Shown: piece by piece, positions 37,508 to 46,618 of the stretch
Layout: each line of letters begins with the position of its first letter
How positions within the stretch are numbered: position 1 is the stretch's first letter
NCBI GenBank assembly: GCA_005116745.1
Contig: SWDS01000001.1
Location: 1-64,000, forward strand
DNA: 64,000 nucleotides
Source of the DNA: Nitrospira sp.
GTDB lineage: Bacteria; Nitrospirota; Nitrospiria; Nitrospirales; Nitrospiraceae
Direction of reading: 5' to 3'
Notes under the pieces: model-generated
The model's database searches: none
What the model was told of the DNA's origin: nothing
The model's input: only the letters and a program-made list of their open reading frames with translations
Position numbers and translations under genes: made by a program

Positions 37508-37534
37508 GTACTAGTGTTACCATTCAGTACTAGT
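37508..37534. promoter_or_regulatory. paired GTACTAGT sites in an AT-rich gap
   Basis: GTACTAGT occurs at 37508-37515 and 37527-37534, 19 bases apart start to start, nearly two helical turns. Each holds the palindrome ACTAGT. The gap from 37438 to 37725 is AT-rich and precedes a winged-helix-like gene. A regulator site is plausible but unproven. Confidence 0.35.
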
Positions 37535-37725
37535 AATCTCCCTGCATCTTTCTAGTGGGCTTCCTAGTTCACAAAGTCCGTCATACATCCTTACTATTAG
37601 CTAACAAAATAATTTTTCCGTTTTTGTACGTTGGTGCATGCAATACCGATTCATTTGAGCCTGTAGGATTCTTCGCTAACAGTTGAGAAGTCGTTGTAAT
37701 TTTTGATCTTTGTGTAGGAAGGTGT

Positions 37726-37986
37726 ATGCAAGTTTCAGCGATCATCGACCGTGTTTATGGTGCCCTAGAGCAGTTTGGTACTACTTGCTCAATGGAAGAG
37801 GTGGTTGGGCTTTGTCCAGACCTGACCTGGAACCAAGTGTATCTAGCCATTGACTATTTGAGCAAAACTGGAAAGGTCTCCGTGACCTTAGACCCAGACA
37901 GGACGTACACAGTCCGGGTCTATCCATCAGTCACTGAGACATCTCAATTCTCACCCAAGCAAGATCACGTCCACAGTGCTGCCTAG
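37726..37986 (+). CDS. small winged-helix-like protein
   Basis: This 86-residue protein has an order of helices and strands like a winged helix: IIDRVYGALEQFGTTCSMEE, LTWNQVYLAIDYLSKTGKV as recognition helix, and VSVTLDPDRTYTVRV as the wing. I recognise no named family. It could be a DNA-binding protein or a degenerate wHTH. GTAGGAAGG just before the ATG is a good ribosome binding site. A low-complexity polar tail follows. Confidence 0.55.
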   Translation: MQVSAIIDRVYGALEQFGTTCSMEEVVGLCPDLTWNQVYLAIDYLSKTGKVSVTLDPDRTYTVRVYPSVTETSQFSPKQDHVHSAA

Positions 37987-38115
37987 AACCTTGGCGTAGC
38001 GTACTCTTGCTGCTGGTCGCCCGAGCTTACCGTAATAATCTCCCGTGGAGTATGGGTTCCTGATGAGCTCTGCCTAACGTACTGCCAGCTTACAGCAGTC
38101 TAAACTTTCTAAGGG

Positions 38116-38146
38116 CTCCCTGCCTCATCAAGTGGATGATAGGGAG
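38116..38146. terminator. hairpin between convergent genes
   Basis: CTCCCT (38116-38121) with AGGGAG (38141-38146), and inner CATC/GATG, form a bulged stem. It lies between the convergent winged-helix-like gene and mlaA. It lacks a T run, so termination is only suggested. Confidence 0.35.
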
Positions 38147-38153
38147 ATGTCAG

Positions 38154-39083
38154 CTATTCTCGGATGGCCTTGGCTCGTTTTTGGAGATAGGCGTTTCGGA
38201 CCGCAGCATAGAGGTCGAGCGTCGATTCTTCCACCCCCTGAAACTTTTCCAGATTCAAGGAGCGTTCGTTGACGACTTCAGTCGCGCGTGCGCCAATCGA
38301 TATGGCATACGTGGCCGCCCGCTCATCGATGGAGACCACTGTCGGAATCGAATCGATGTTATGCATGGTCGGCAGGATGAGCCAGTAAATCGGATTGAGG
38401 GCGATGTCTCCGGCATAGCCGGCAAGATCTCGAACCGTATATGGTCCCAGAATCGGTATCATGAGATAGGGACCTGGTGGAACGCCATAAAATCCGAGCG
38501 TTTGTCCAGTATCTTCCTCCGGTGTCGTCAGCTTGAAGTAATGTTGGGCCACATCGAAAAATCCGCCGATCCCGACCGTCGTATTAATGAGAAATCGCCC
38601 GACTTCAATTCCAGCTCCTGTGAATTTTCCCTGAAACATATTATTCAGGAATCGTGGGGTCGCACGGCTATTGTAGAAAATATTGCTGACGCCCACCTGG
38701 ACAACATTCGGCACGATGAAGTTGTACCCCTTCGCGACTGGCTTCAACACCCAGCGATCAAGCTGCCGGTTGAATTCAAATACCTTACTGTTCAGCGGTT
38801 CCCACGGATCGTACTCGTCGCCCGCCTCATCGCCTGGTTTAGAAAACGGATCGAGTGGCTCTTCAGAAGACGCGTCGTGGATCGGTGCTTCTGACGGGAG
38901 ATCTTTGGGATTGGCATCAGCCAGAAGAACTGGCCGAGCGCTCTGCTCGATGGTGGAGGGGAGTAAGTTGGTCGAGCCCTTGTGTGCGGCGCAACCGGAG
39001 AGCACGATCAACAAGACGACAAGAAAAATTCCATATTCACATCGTCTGAAACAGGTCGGCCCATACGCAGCTGTTGTATTCAT
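38154..39083 (-). CDS. mlaA: MlaA/VacJ-family outer-membrane lipoprotein
   Basis: MlaA removes misplaced phospholipids from the outer leaflet of the outer membrane and hands them to the Mla chain. The protein is 309 residues. The lipobox ends at Cys31 (VLLIVLSGC). Family blocks include YDPWEPLNSKVFEFNRQLDR, RFLNNMFQGKF, GRFLINTTVGIGGFFDVA, DTGQTLGFYGVPPGPYLMIP and LGPYTVRDLAGY. An acidic linker (about 45-85) precedes the core. No mlaBCDEF genes are close, so it is an orphan here. Confidence 0.92.
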   Translation of the reverse strand: MNTTAAYGPTCFRRCEYGIFLVVLLIVLSGCAAHKGSTNLLPSTIEQSARPVLLADANPKDLPSEAPIHDASSEEPLDPFSKPGDEAGDEYDPWEPLNSKVFEFNRQLDRWVLKPVAKGYNFIVPNVVQVGVSNIFYNSRATPRFLNNMFQGKFTGAGIEVGRFLINTTVGIGGFFDVAQHYFKLTTPEEDTGQTLGFYGVPPGPYLMIPILGPYTVRDLAGYAGDIALNPIYWLILPTMHNIDSIPTVVSIDERAATYAISIGARATEVVNERSLNLEKFQGVEESTLDLYAAVRNAYLQKRAKAIRE

Positions 39084-39395
39084 TCTTCAGATCACCTTCG
39101 TGAGATCAATAAGACGAGTATCGAGTATACGGTGCCGCACTCTACCAAAGAAGTTGAGTCACCCGCCAATCAATTATTTTGGAATTGCTCTGGTGAAACG
39201 AGGACTTGCGTACGGCCGTCGCTCCTCCGCCATCGTGGCAACAACGTTGCTCCCCTCGTACTCATCGAGAGGTCAACATAGCCAGATGGGCCTGTATCCA
39301 CTGCGGTTCAGGATTCTGCTGAGGGTGTTTTTGAAGGGTAGCTTGCGGCATGCGGGGGGTCTGGTGAGCTCAGGCTTCGAATACGGAGGATGCCG
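39084..39395. other. intergenic stretch without a supported gene
   Basis: This is 312 bases between the divergent mlaA and the stress-protein pseudogene. Promoters for both are expected, but I see no strong -35/-10 pair, repeat or RNA gene. Confidence 0.45.
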
Positions 39396-40240
39396 ATGAA
39401 AGCCGTCGTAGGAGTGGATGGATCGAAGTATTCAGAGTGGGTGTTGGGTTGGCTGGGTAAGATGTCGCTTCGCGTGGCACCACGAGTCACAGTAATTCAT
39501 GTGATGGATCTTCAATCTGTACGAGCGTCGTTCATCGTCCAACCGTCCGTCAGCGGATATGAACCGGACGATGGGGAAGCCATTCATCTCTTGGAGTCTC
39601 GAGCCAAGTAGGTCGAAGCAGAGACGAAGCAGCGTTTTGTGAAGCTTGGGCTTAAGGGCTTGGTGTACGTCGTGCAGGACCAGATTGCACAAGCCCTCAT
39701 CGAACAGGCGGGCCATAAGGGATTGATCGTGGTTGGGAGCCGTGGGTTAGATGCCATCGATCGTTTGGTGCTGAGGAGTGTCTCGATAACAGTCACGCTC
39801 CATGCGTCCCGTCCGGTCTTGATTGTGAAAGAGCCTCCCCAAACCATTCGGCGGATGCTCGTTGCGACAGACGGCTCTCCGTCATCCAAGAAAGCGCTCC
39901 AGTTCATGACCAAACAGTTCACGGCCATGCCTGATGCCAAGCCGCTCGTGATTTTGCTGGTCCATGTTATGCCGTTTCTGCGCTACACGATGGTGAAGGA
40001 GGCGGGGAGCAATTGCTCGCGCAGGAGGCAGTCAAACTTGAAAAAGTCGGGTACCGCATCAGGCAGTTTCCCTGTGTGGGGCCAGCTGCTGAGGAGATCA
40101 TGAAAGTGGTGAATCGCGAACAGCCGGATCTGATCGTGACAGGGGCCAAAGGGCGAAGTGCAGTGATGCGCTTTCTCCAGGGCAGCGTCTCGATGCAACT
40201 CGCCTAACAGAGTGCCTGTTCCGTTCTCGTTGTCAGATAA
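39396..40240 (+). pseudogene. two-domain universal stress protein, disrupted
   Basis: The frame starts MKAVVGVDGSKYSEWVLGWL, an UspA nucleotide-binding start. It runs to an in-frame TAG (39609-39611), reopens at once in the same frame (ALIEQAGHKGLIVVGSRG, RMLVATDGSPSSKKALQF), shifts frame near 40005-40015 to AQEAVKLEKVGYRIRQF and DLIVTGAKGRSAVMRFL, hits a TAA (40205-40207), and shows the expected UspA ending CSVLVVR before the TAA at 40238-40240. So two nonsense codons and one frameshift break a former two-domain protein of about 280 residues. Sequence error could explain one, hardly all three. Confidence 0.82.
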
Positions 40241-40280
40241 GTCGCGAACCCATCAACCTACCGCACGCACAGAACCAGAA

Positions 40281-40313
40281 CCATCGCTCGCCTCTGAGAG
40301 AGGCAAGCGATGG
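40281..40313. terminator. strong hairpin, possible bidirectional terminator
   Basis: A 14-base stem (40281-40294 with 40300-40313, one mismatch, five-base loop) lies between the stress-protein pseudogene and a small minus-strand gene. T-runs are poor on both sides, so termination efficiency is uncertain. Confidence 0.45.
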
Positions 40314-40460
40314 CATGAATAGGAAGAGGCTTGACGAAACGAAAGAGTCCTTGCCCTGAGAAATGTCTCTCTCCGCCAGACCGGATCATCTACCGCGCAA
40401 GAGTACTTCTCAACAAGATGAGGCCTTCCCCAGGAGGATGCCCAATTCTGGGCCGGTGCC

Positions 40461-40541
40461 CTACGCACTCTTTTTGTACACGACCCACGCACCGATGAGG
40501 AGTCCACCCATCACCAATCCGAACAGCGTCATCGTATCCAT
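40461..40541 (-). CDS. 26-residue small membrane protein
   Basis: The reverse strand carries a complete mini-gene: ATG at 40541-40539 preceded by GAAAGGAG at good spacing, then 26 codons and TAG. The product is almost one hydrophobic helix (LFGLVMGGLLIGAWVVY) with a KKSA tail, as in small inner-membrane proteins such as those that attach to transporters or oxidases. No family is recognised. The strong ribosome binding site and clean topology argue that it is real. Confidence 0.55.
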   Translation of the reverse strand: MDTMTLFGLVMGGLLIGAWVVYKKSA

Positions 40542-40776
40542 ACGGCTCCTTTCAATTAAGAAGACTACAAACTCTTGTCTTTGTAAGAGAGCAACTCTTG
40601 TGCTTGGATTCATCGAAGGCGGCGGTCTCTAACCTCATGAAAAAGAAGTGTCTACAACACCTTGTATGCTAAACGTATTCAGGGAGCTGGGGAGAATGTC
40701 ATCAAGGCTGTCTATTCCATTGGACAACGAAAAGTGGGGGGAAGATTCAGCGCCTCAAGTGTGGTGGCTGAAGCGG

Positions 40777-41727
40777 CTAAAACGAGATCAGACGGTCACG
40801 TCCATGGGGTATCGACAAGTCTTGGTCGGGGCCGATCGGGACGATACGGGTCGGGTTGATGTCGTCGTGCGTGACGTAGTAGTGGCGTTTGATGTGGTCG
40901 ACATTCACGGTTTCGGCAATGCCGTCGGTTTGGTAGAGATCTTTCAGATACCCGAACAGGTTCGGGTAGTCGACGATTCGTCGGAGATTGCATTTGAAAT
41001 GTCCGTGGTACACGGCGTCGAACCGAACCAATGTGACAAAAAGCCGCCAGTCGGTTTCCACAAACTCCGGTCCGAATAAGTACCGGTGAGTTGCCAGGCG
41101 CGCATCGAGTTGATCCAGCGCGGTAAATAATCGCCGTGCCGCTCGTTCATAGCCCTGTTGGGATGTGGCGAACCCTGCTCGATAGACGCCGTCGTTCACA
41201 TTCTCGTAGATGAACGTGTTGAGCTCATCGATCTCTTGCCGCAGGCCATCCGGGTACAAATCAATCGGGCTTTCAGTAAATCGATTGAACTCACCGTTGA
41301 AGATTCTCATCAGATCGTCATCGGAGTTGGTGACGATCCGTTTGGTGACGGAGTCCCACAGCACGGGCACTGTGATACGTCCGATATAGTTCGAATCCGT
41401 GGCTTTATAGGCTTCTCGAAGAAACTGGAATCCATTGATGGGGTCGGGGGAATGTCCTGCGCCTTCGCGAAATGCCCATCCTCGCTCGTCACGAATAGGA
41501 TCCACGACGGTCATCCCGATCACACTCTCAAGCTTCTTGAGCTTACGCACAATGATTGTGCGGTGGGCCCAGGGGCAGGCCCACGAGACGTAGAGGTGGT
41601 AGCGTCCGGCAGCGGCGGGATAGCCCGAACTACCGTCGGCGGTCACCCACCTCCGGAACACATCCGGCTGGCGCGTAAACTCACCGGCTGGCGATTGCTC
41701 ATCTGGAAATTGGGCTCGAACTTCCAT
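40777..41727 (-). CDS. Xi-class glutathione S-transferase (glutathionyl-hydroquinone reductase)
   Basis: This 316-residue protein fits the ECM4/YqjG class, which reduces glutathionyl-hydroquinones. The catalytic Cys51 lies in the class motif SWACPWAHRT. FQFLREAYKATDSNYIGRIT, VPVLWDSVTKRIVTNSDD and the IDELNTFIYENVNDGVYRAG and RYLFGPEFVETDWRLFVTLV blocks are also typical. It is cytosolic and likely protects against quinones. It faces the small membrane protein gene on the same strand, 235 bases apart. Confidence 0.92.
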   Translation of the reverse strand: MEVRAQFPDEQSPAGEFTRQPDVFRRWVTADGSSGYPAAAGRYHLYVSWACPWAHRTIIVRKLKKLESVIGMTVVDPIRDERGWAFREGAGHSPDPINGFQFLREAYKATDSNYIGRITVPVLWDSVTKRIVTNSDDDLMRIFNGEFNRFTESPIDLYPDGLRQEIDELNTFIYENVNDGVYRAGFATSQQGYERAARRLFTALDQLDARLATHRYLFGPEFVETDWRLFVTLVRFDAVYHGHFKCNLRRIVDYPNLFGYLKDLYQTDGIAETVNVDHIKRHYYVTHDDINPTRIVPIGPDQDLSIPHGRDRLISF

Positions 41728-41898
41728 ACGGCGGCACTCTCCCTTGAAATCAGTATCTCATATCCACAACCTCTGTTGCAGAGGAGTCTCTTTGCACGGC
41801 TGTCGCATTTCGCTACAGCATCAAGCATTCACAGTGGCAAAAGGCGTCGAATGTACGGCATTGCATGAGAAATATCACGTATTCGGGAGGCATGCCCC

Positions 41899-43179
41899 GT
41901 GCGAGAAGCTCACAGTCGGAGGACGAGTGAATCTGAGATCAAAGAGTGGACCAAGGGGATGGGATTTGTGGCTCATACCTGCCTGAATCAGCACACAACC
42001 GGATTGCGCGCACAGGTCATACGTGGTTTGGCAGCTTGCATAATCATGGCGCTGGGTGTTGCCTGCGAAAACAAACCGGGAGAGACCTCCGCGGTCAAAC
42101 CGGACCTGCCTTCCGCGCGAACGGGCTTGTTGCGTCTGACGCCCGAAGAGTTATCCCGAACGCAGCTGGAACTTGTGCCGGTGGCGCAGGGGCAGCTTCT
42201 TTCACATCGTGAATTTTCCGCAACGGTCCAGGCCAACCAAAACGAATTGGCCGAGGTCACGACCCTAATTCGAGGCCGGGTCGTGAAGGTTCATGTCGAT
42301 GTCGGGCAGGACGTGAAAAAGGGCGCTCTTTTGGCGATGCTCCATAGCGTTGACCTTGGCGTGGCGGAGGGAGACTACCTCAAGGCCGGGGCCAGGTTGC
42401 ATGAAGCGGAGCTGGCACACCTTCGCGCCAAGGAACTGTACGAAAACAAAGCCATCAGTCTCGCTGAACTGCAACGACGCGAAGCTGCCATGAAGACGGC
42501 ACGAGCTGAACTGCGGGAGGCCAAAAACCGTCTCGAACTGCTTGGTGTGCCACTAGAGGAAATCGGCAGGCTGGAGCGGGAATTGACGATTAAGGCCGAC
42601 ATGCCCCTACGCGCGCCGTTCGATGGGCGAGTGATCACACGCAATATCACACGGGGAGAAGTGGTCGAGACGGAACAAAAGCTGTTCACCGTGGCCAATC
42701 TTACGGATGTGTGGGTGATCGGCAACGTGCCGGAGAAGGACGTGCGATTCATCCGCAAGGACCAGAAAGTCACCGTGGTCGTGGCGGCCTATCCCCATGC
42801 GATCTTCAGCGGGACCATCACCTATGTCGGAGACGTGCTTGATCCCGCAACCCGAACCATGAGCCTCCGGGTCACCGTGCCGAACCCCGATCGACTGTTG
42901 AAGCCGGAAATGTTCGCCATCATCAGCGTGTTGGCAACTCCAAGTCCGGACGTGCTGAGCGTTCCGCTAGCGGCTGTCCAGGATGGGCCTGGCGGTACGA
43001 TGGTATTCGTTCAACGGGAGCCAGGCGTTTTCGAGCCACGGCCAATCAAGTTGGGGAATGAAGAGGGAGACGTGATCAGGGTGCTGGAGGGGGTGAAGGC
43101 CGGCGAGCAGGTCGTGACGAAGGGCTCCTTCGCCCTTAAATCTGAAATGGAACGACACAAGATCGAGCCCACGCCATGA
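41899..43179 (+). CDS. RND efflux periplasmic adaptor (CzcB/CusB-like) lipoprotein
   Basis: This 426-residue membrane-fusion protein has a hydrophobic segment that ends in LGVAC (Cys56), likely a lipoprotein signal. The lipoyl/barrel half-motifs are RGRVVKVHVDVGQDVKKGAL and PLRAPFDGRVITRNITRGEV, with an alpha-hairpin between them (about 155-215). GGGAGG eight bases before GTG 41899 supports this start, though it leaves a long N-terminus; ATG 41959 is an alternative. It couples to the pump gene by a four-base ATGA overlap. No outer-membrane factor gene lies next to it. Confidence 0.87.
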   Translation: MREAHSRRTSESEIKEWTKGMGFVAHTCLNQHTTGLRAQVIRGLAACIIMALGVACENKPGETSAVKPDLPSARTGLLRLTPEELSRTQLELVPVAQGQLLSHREFSATVQANQNELAEVTTLIRGRVVKVHVDVGQDVKKGALLAMLHSVDLGVAEGDYLKAGARLHEAELAHLRAKELYENKAISLAELQRREAAMKTARAELREAKNRLELLGVPLEEIGRLERELTIKADMPLRAPFDGRVITRNITRGEVVETEQKLFTVANLTDVWVIGNVPEKDVRFIRKDQKVTVVVAAYPHAIFSGTITYVGDVLDPATRTMSLRVTVPNPDRLLKPEMFAIISVLATPSPDVLSVPLAAVQDGPGGTMVFVQREPGVFEPRPIKLGNEEGDVIRVLEGVKAGEQVVTKGSFALKSEMERHKIEPTP

Positions 43180-46100
43180 TCGCCTCTCTGCTGGAATTTT
43201 CCTTGCGGCAACGGATTCTAGTCATCGGCCTGGCCTGTCTGCTGTCGGTTGTCGGTGTGATTGCCTTTCAGTCGATCCCGATCGATGCCTACCCCGATGT
43301 GACCAACATCCAAGTACAGATACTGACCGAGGCTGCGGGGCTCTCGCCAGTCGAAGTTGAACGGTTCATCACCTATCCGCTCGAACTTCAGATGACCGGG
43401 TTACCTGGATTAGCGGAGATCCGGTCACTTTCCAAATTTGCGCTATCCCAAATCACGGTCGTGTTCAACGACGACGTGGATATGTACTTTGCCCGCCAGT
43501 TGGTCCTCGAGCGAATCATGGCGGCGAAGGATCGGTTACCAGAGGGGCTCGAACCAGTCATGGCTCCTGTCACAACGGGGCTGGGCGAGGTCTATCACTA
43601 CTATGTCGAAGGGCCCCATGCGACAGCGACCGATCCACAGGTCGTCGAGAGGGAGTTGACGGATCAGCGCACCATGCAGGAGTGGGTCCTGCGGCCCCAG
43701 CTCAAGAGTGTGCCGGGAGTGATCGATGTGAACAGTATGGGTGGGTTTGTGAAGCAGTATCAGGTCCTTGTCGATCCGGCCAAACTGCGCAAGTTCGACT
43801 TGACGCTCCAGCAGATCTACGAGGCGGTGGTGAAGAACAACGCCAATGTCGGGGGCAACGTGCTGGAGCGTCATGCCGAACGCTCGATCGTTCGAGGGCT
43901 TGGATTGATCAGGACCGTGGGTGATATCGAATCCATCATTGTGAAAGCGGTTGGTGGCACGCCGGTGTTCGTCCGGGACGTCGCTGAAGTCGGCATTGGC
44001 CATGCCGTTCGCCATGGCGCGGTGGTTCTCAATGGGGAGCGGGAAGTCGTGATCGGAACAGTGCTTATGCTTCGGGGAGGTAATGCTCGTCAGGTGGTTG
44101 AGGCGGTCAAGACGAAGCTGGAGGATCTGCAGCAGAGCAATATTCTTCCGACAAACACAACGCTGATCCCTTTCTATGATCGCATCGAACTCGTCACTGC
44201 GGCCATTCATACAGTGCGGGACGCGCTGATCGAAGGGGTCGTGCTGGTGGTCTTTGTCTTCTTTTTCTTCCTGGGCCATGTCCGCAGCGCCATCATTGTC
44301 ACGGTGACGTTGATTGTCACTCCGCTCGTGACCTTTATCGTGATGGAGCGGTTCGGGCTCTCGGCCAACTTGATGACGCTTGGTGGGCTGGCGATCGCCA
44401 TCGGTGAGATTGCCGATGGGTCCCTGGTCGTCGTGGAAAACGCCTATCGGCATCTCGCTCAACACAGCAGCGCGTCGCAGGAAAGCAGGCTCAGCATCAT
44501 TCTCCATGCGACGAAGGAAGTCGGTCGACCGATCCTGTTCGGCATTCTGATCATCAGTGTTGTCTTCTTGCCGCTCATGACGTTGCAAGGAATGGAAGGC
44601 AAGATGTTCGCGCCGCTGGCCTACACGCTGGTGATTGCACTCTTGGCCTCAGTTGTGGTGACGCTGACCCTGTCACCAGTCCTTGTGTCGCTACTCTTGC
44701 GCAGAGACCGTCTTGAAGAGACGCGCGTGACGGTCTGGATGAAACAGGCCTATCTGCCGGTGTTGCAATGGACGATCCGGCACCGCGGCCTCATCCTGAC
44801 GAGTTCAACAGCGATCGTGCTGTGCAGCCTTTCCCTCGTTCCATTCGTGGGGCGGGAATTTATTCCACTCCTTGAGGAAGGGGCCCTGACACCTCAAGTG
44901 GTGAAGTTGCCGAGCGTGTCGCTTCCTGAGTCTATCGAGCTAGAGAAGCAGACTCAGAAGGCCATGTTGGAGTTTCCCGAAGTGAAGATGGCGGTGAGCA
45001 GGATCGGCCGAGCGGAGATTCCCTACCACCCAGAAGATCTCTACGAGAGCGATCCGATTGTCTCCCTCCACGACCGAAGTACCTGGAAGACGGCGAAGAC
45101 TCAATCAGAATTGACCGATGCGATCCGCCGGAAGTTAGCTGAAATTCCCGGTATCTCTATTCTCATGAGTCAGCCAATCCAAGAACGAGTGGATGAGTTG
45201 ATCTCCGGCATCAGGACCGAATGCGCCATCAAGCTGTTCGGAGACGATCTCGACCTGCTCCGCGACAAAGCGCAGGAGATTGCGGCCCTGATACAACACA
45301 TCAACGGCGTCAAAGATATCAAGGTCGAACAGGTCGCTGGACAGCCCTACCTCATTATCGACATTGATCGGCAAAAGATTGCCCGCTTCGGCATCAACGT
45401 GTCGGACGTTCAAGAGATCATCGCCACCGCGATCGGTGGGAAGGCGGCGACGCAGGTCTATGAAGGCGAGCGCCGGTTTCAGCTCACCCTGAGATTTCCA
45501 GAACCATACCGGAACAGCGTTGCCGCCATCGGAGAAATCCGCGTGAAGTCTTCTTCCGGAGCGCTCATTCCCATGAGTGACCTGGCCAAGATCGAAATGC
45601 GTGAAGGCCCGGCTCGTATCAGTCGAGAGCATGTGAAGCGCCGCATCTACATCGGCTTCAATGTCGTAGGCCGGGATATCGGCGGTGTGGTGGATGAAGG
45701 GCGCGCGAAGCTGGCGGCGCAACTCCACTTACCGGAAGGCTATACCGTCGTATGGGGCGGGGCGTTCGAAAATATGGAACGGGCCAACGCGCGATTGATG
45801 ATTGTCGTGCCGATCACACTGGGCCTCGTGTTCTTTCTTTTGTTCTGGGCCTTCCATTCGATGCGATACGCAACCTTGATCATGATCAACCTGCCGTTCG
45901 CGTTGATCGGAGGCGTCGTGTCGCTCTGGCTGAGCGGACAGTATCTGAGCGTACCGGCCTCTATCGGTTTTATCGAGCTGTTTGGGCTGGCCGTGGGAAA
46001 CGGGATCGTGCTGGTCTCCTATATCAACCAACTGCGCCACGAGGGGCAGCAGATCGATGAAGCGATTCTGGCCGGCTGCAGTCTCCGTCTTCGCCCCGTC

Positions 46101-46307
46101 GTGATGACCATGATGACCACGCTGCTTGGACTTCTGCCGCTGGCGCTGGCGCAAGGAATTGGGGCGGAGGTCCAGCGGCCGCTGGCAACCGTCGTGATCG
46201 GCGGACTCTTCACGTCGACGGCGCTGACGCTGGTTGTACTGCCCGCGCTCTATAGTCTGTTCGCTCGGCAGGAGGTGAGGAAAGAGGAGGCGCCGGAATG
46301 GGTGTGA
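43176..46307 (+). CDS. CzcA/CusA-type heavy-metal RND efflux pump
   Basis: This 1043-residue inner-membrane pump belongs to the HME-RND group. FSLRQRILVIGLACLLSVVG opens TM1, and IPIDAYPDVTNIQVQI is the group signature after it. Large periplasmic loops follow TM1 and TM7. The TM4 region reads AIGEIADGSLVVVENAYRH, differing from the DFG..VDGAVVIVEN of Co/Zn/Cd pumps and the AIGAMVDAAIVMIEN type of Cu/Ag pumps, so the metal cannot be assigned. Proton-driven export from periplasm or cytoplasm with the upstream adaptor is expected. It is followed by a strong palindromic repeat. Confidence 0.93.
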   Translation: MIASLLEFSLRQRILVIGLACLLSVVGVIAFQSIPIDAYPDVTNIQVQILTEAAGLSPVEVERFITYPLELQMTGLPGLAEIRSLSKFALSQITVVFNDDVDMYFARQLVLERIMAAKDRLPEGLEPVMAPVTTGLGEVYHYYVEGPHATATDPQVVERELTDQRTMQEWVLRPQLKSVPGVIDVNSMGGFVKQYQVLVDPAKLRKFDLTLQQIYEAVVKNNANVGGNVLERHAERSIVRGLGLIRTVGDIESIIVKAVGGTPVFVRDVAEVGIGHAVRHGAVVLNGEREVVIGTVLMLRGGNARQVVEAVKTKLEDLQQSNILPTNTTLIPFYDRIELVTAAIHTVRDALIEGVVLVVFVFFFFLGHVRSAIIVTVTLIVTPLVTFIVMERFGLSANLMTLGGLAIAIGEIADGSLVVVENAYRHLAQHSSASQESRLSIILHATKEVGRPILFGILIISVVFLPLMTLQGMEGKMFAPLAYTLVIALLASVVVTLTLSPVLVSLLLRRDRLEETRVTVWMKQAYLPVLQWTIRHRGLILTSSTAIVLCSLSLVPFVGREFIPLLEEGALTPQVVKLPSVSLPESIELEKQTQKAMLEFPEVKMAVSRIGRAEIPYHPEDLYESDPIVSLHDRSTWKTAKTQSELTDAIRRKLAEIPGISILMSQPIQERVDELISGIRTECAIKLFGDDLDLLRDKAQEIAALIQHINGVKDIKVEQVAGQPYLIIDIDRQKIARFGINVSDVQEIIATAIGGKAATQVYEGERRFQLTLRFPEPYRNSVAAIGEIRVKSSSGALIPMSDLAKIEMREGPARISREHVKRRIYIGFNVVGRDIGGVVDEGRAKLAAQLHLPEGYTVVWGGAFENMERANARLMIVVPITLGLVFFLLFWAFHSMRYATLIMINLPFALIGGVVSLWLSGQYLSVPASIGFIELFGLAVGNGIVLVSYINQLRHEGQQIDEAILAGCSLRLRPVVMTMMTTLLGLLPLALAQGIGAEVQRPLATVVIGGLFTSTALTLVVLPALYSLFARQEVRKEEAPEWV

Positions 46308-46320
46308 AGGAGGGGTGGAT

Positions 46321-46404
46321 GGCAGGGGGCAATCCCTGCGCTCGCTGAGGCCCCACATCGGAATGTGCTCCCTCAATGCGCGCGATGAGGGATTGCTCCC
46401 TGCC
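46321..46404. repeat. 84-base palindromic element after the RND pump (copy B)
   Basis: The 17-base arm 46321-46337 pairs with 46388-46404 with one mismatch. Inside lie GCTCGCTGAG (46340-46349) and TCCCTCAATGCGCGC (46369-46383), both shared with the element at 25347-25455. It begins 13 bases after the pump stop and could also end transcription. The rest of the gap to 46618 holds no gene I support. Confidence 0.68.
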
Positions 46405-46618
46405 GTCCACAGTAGGATGGTTGAAGATCAGAGCTCGTTCCGTGTGCGTAGCTGAGGACCAACGAGCTGGCCTCTTGGAGGAGAAACAACGGTGCAGCCA
46501 CGAGTAGGCATCAATCTTGTAAGTGTTCTCGTTAAGTTTGCCAGGTTTGTGACCTTTGTGGGCAGGCGAGGCCGAATCCACAGGGCGATCAGTCAGAATG
46601 GGGAGAGGGGGGCTTCTT

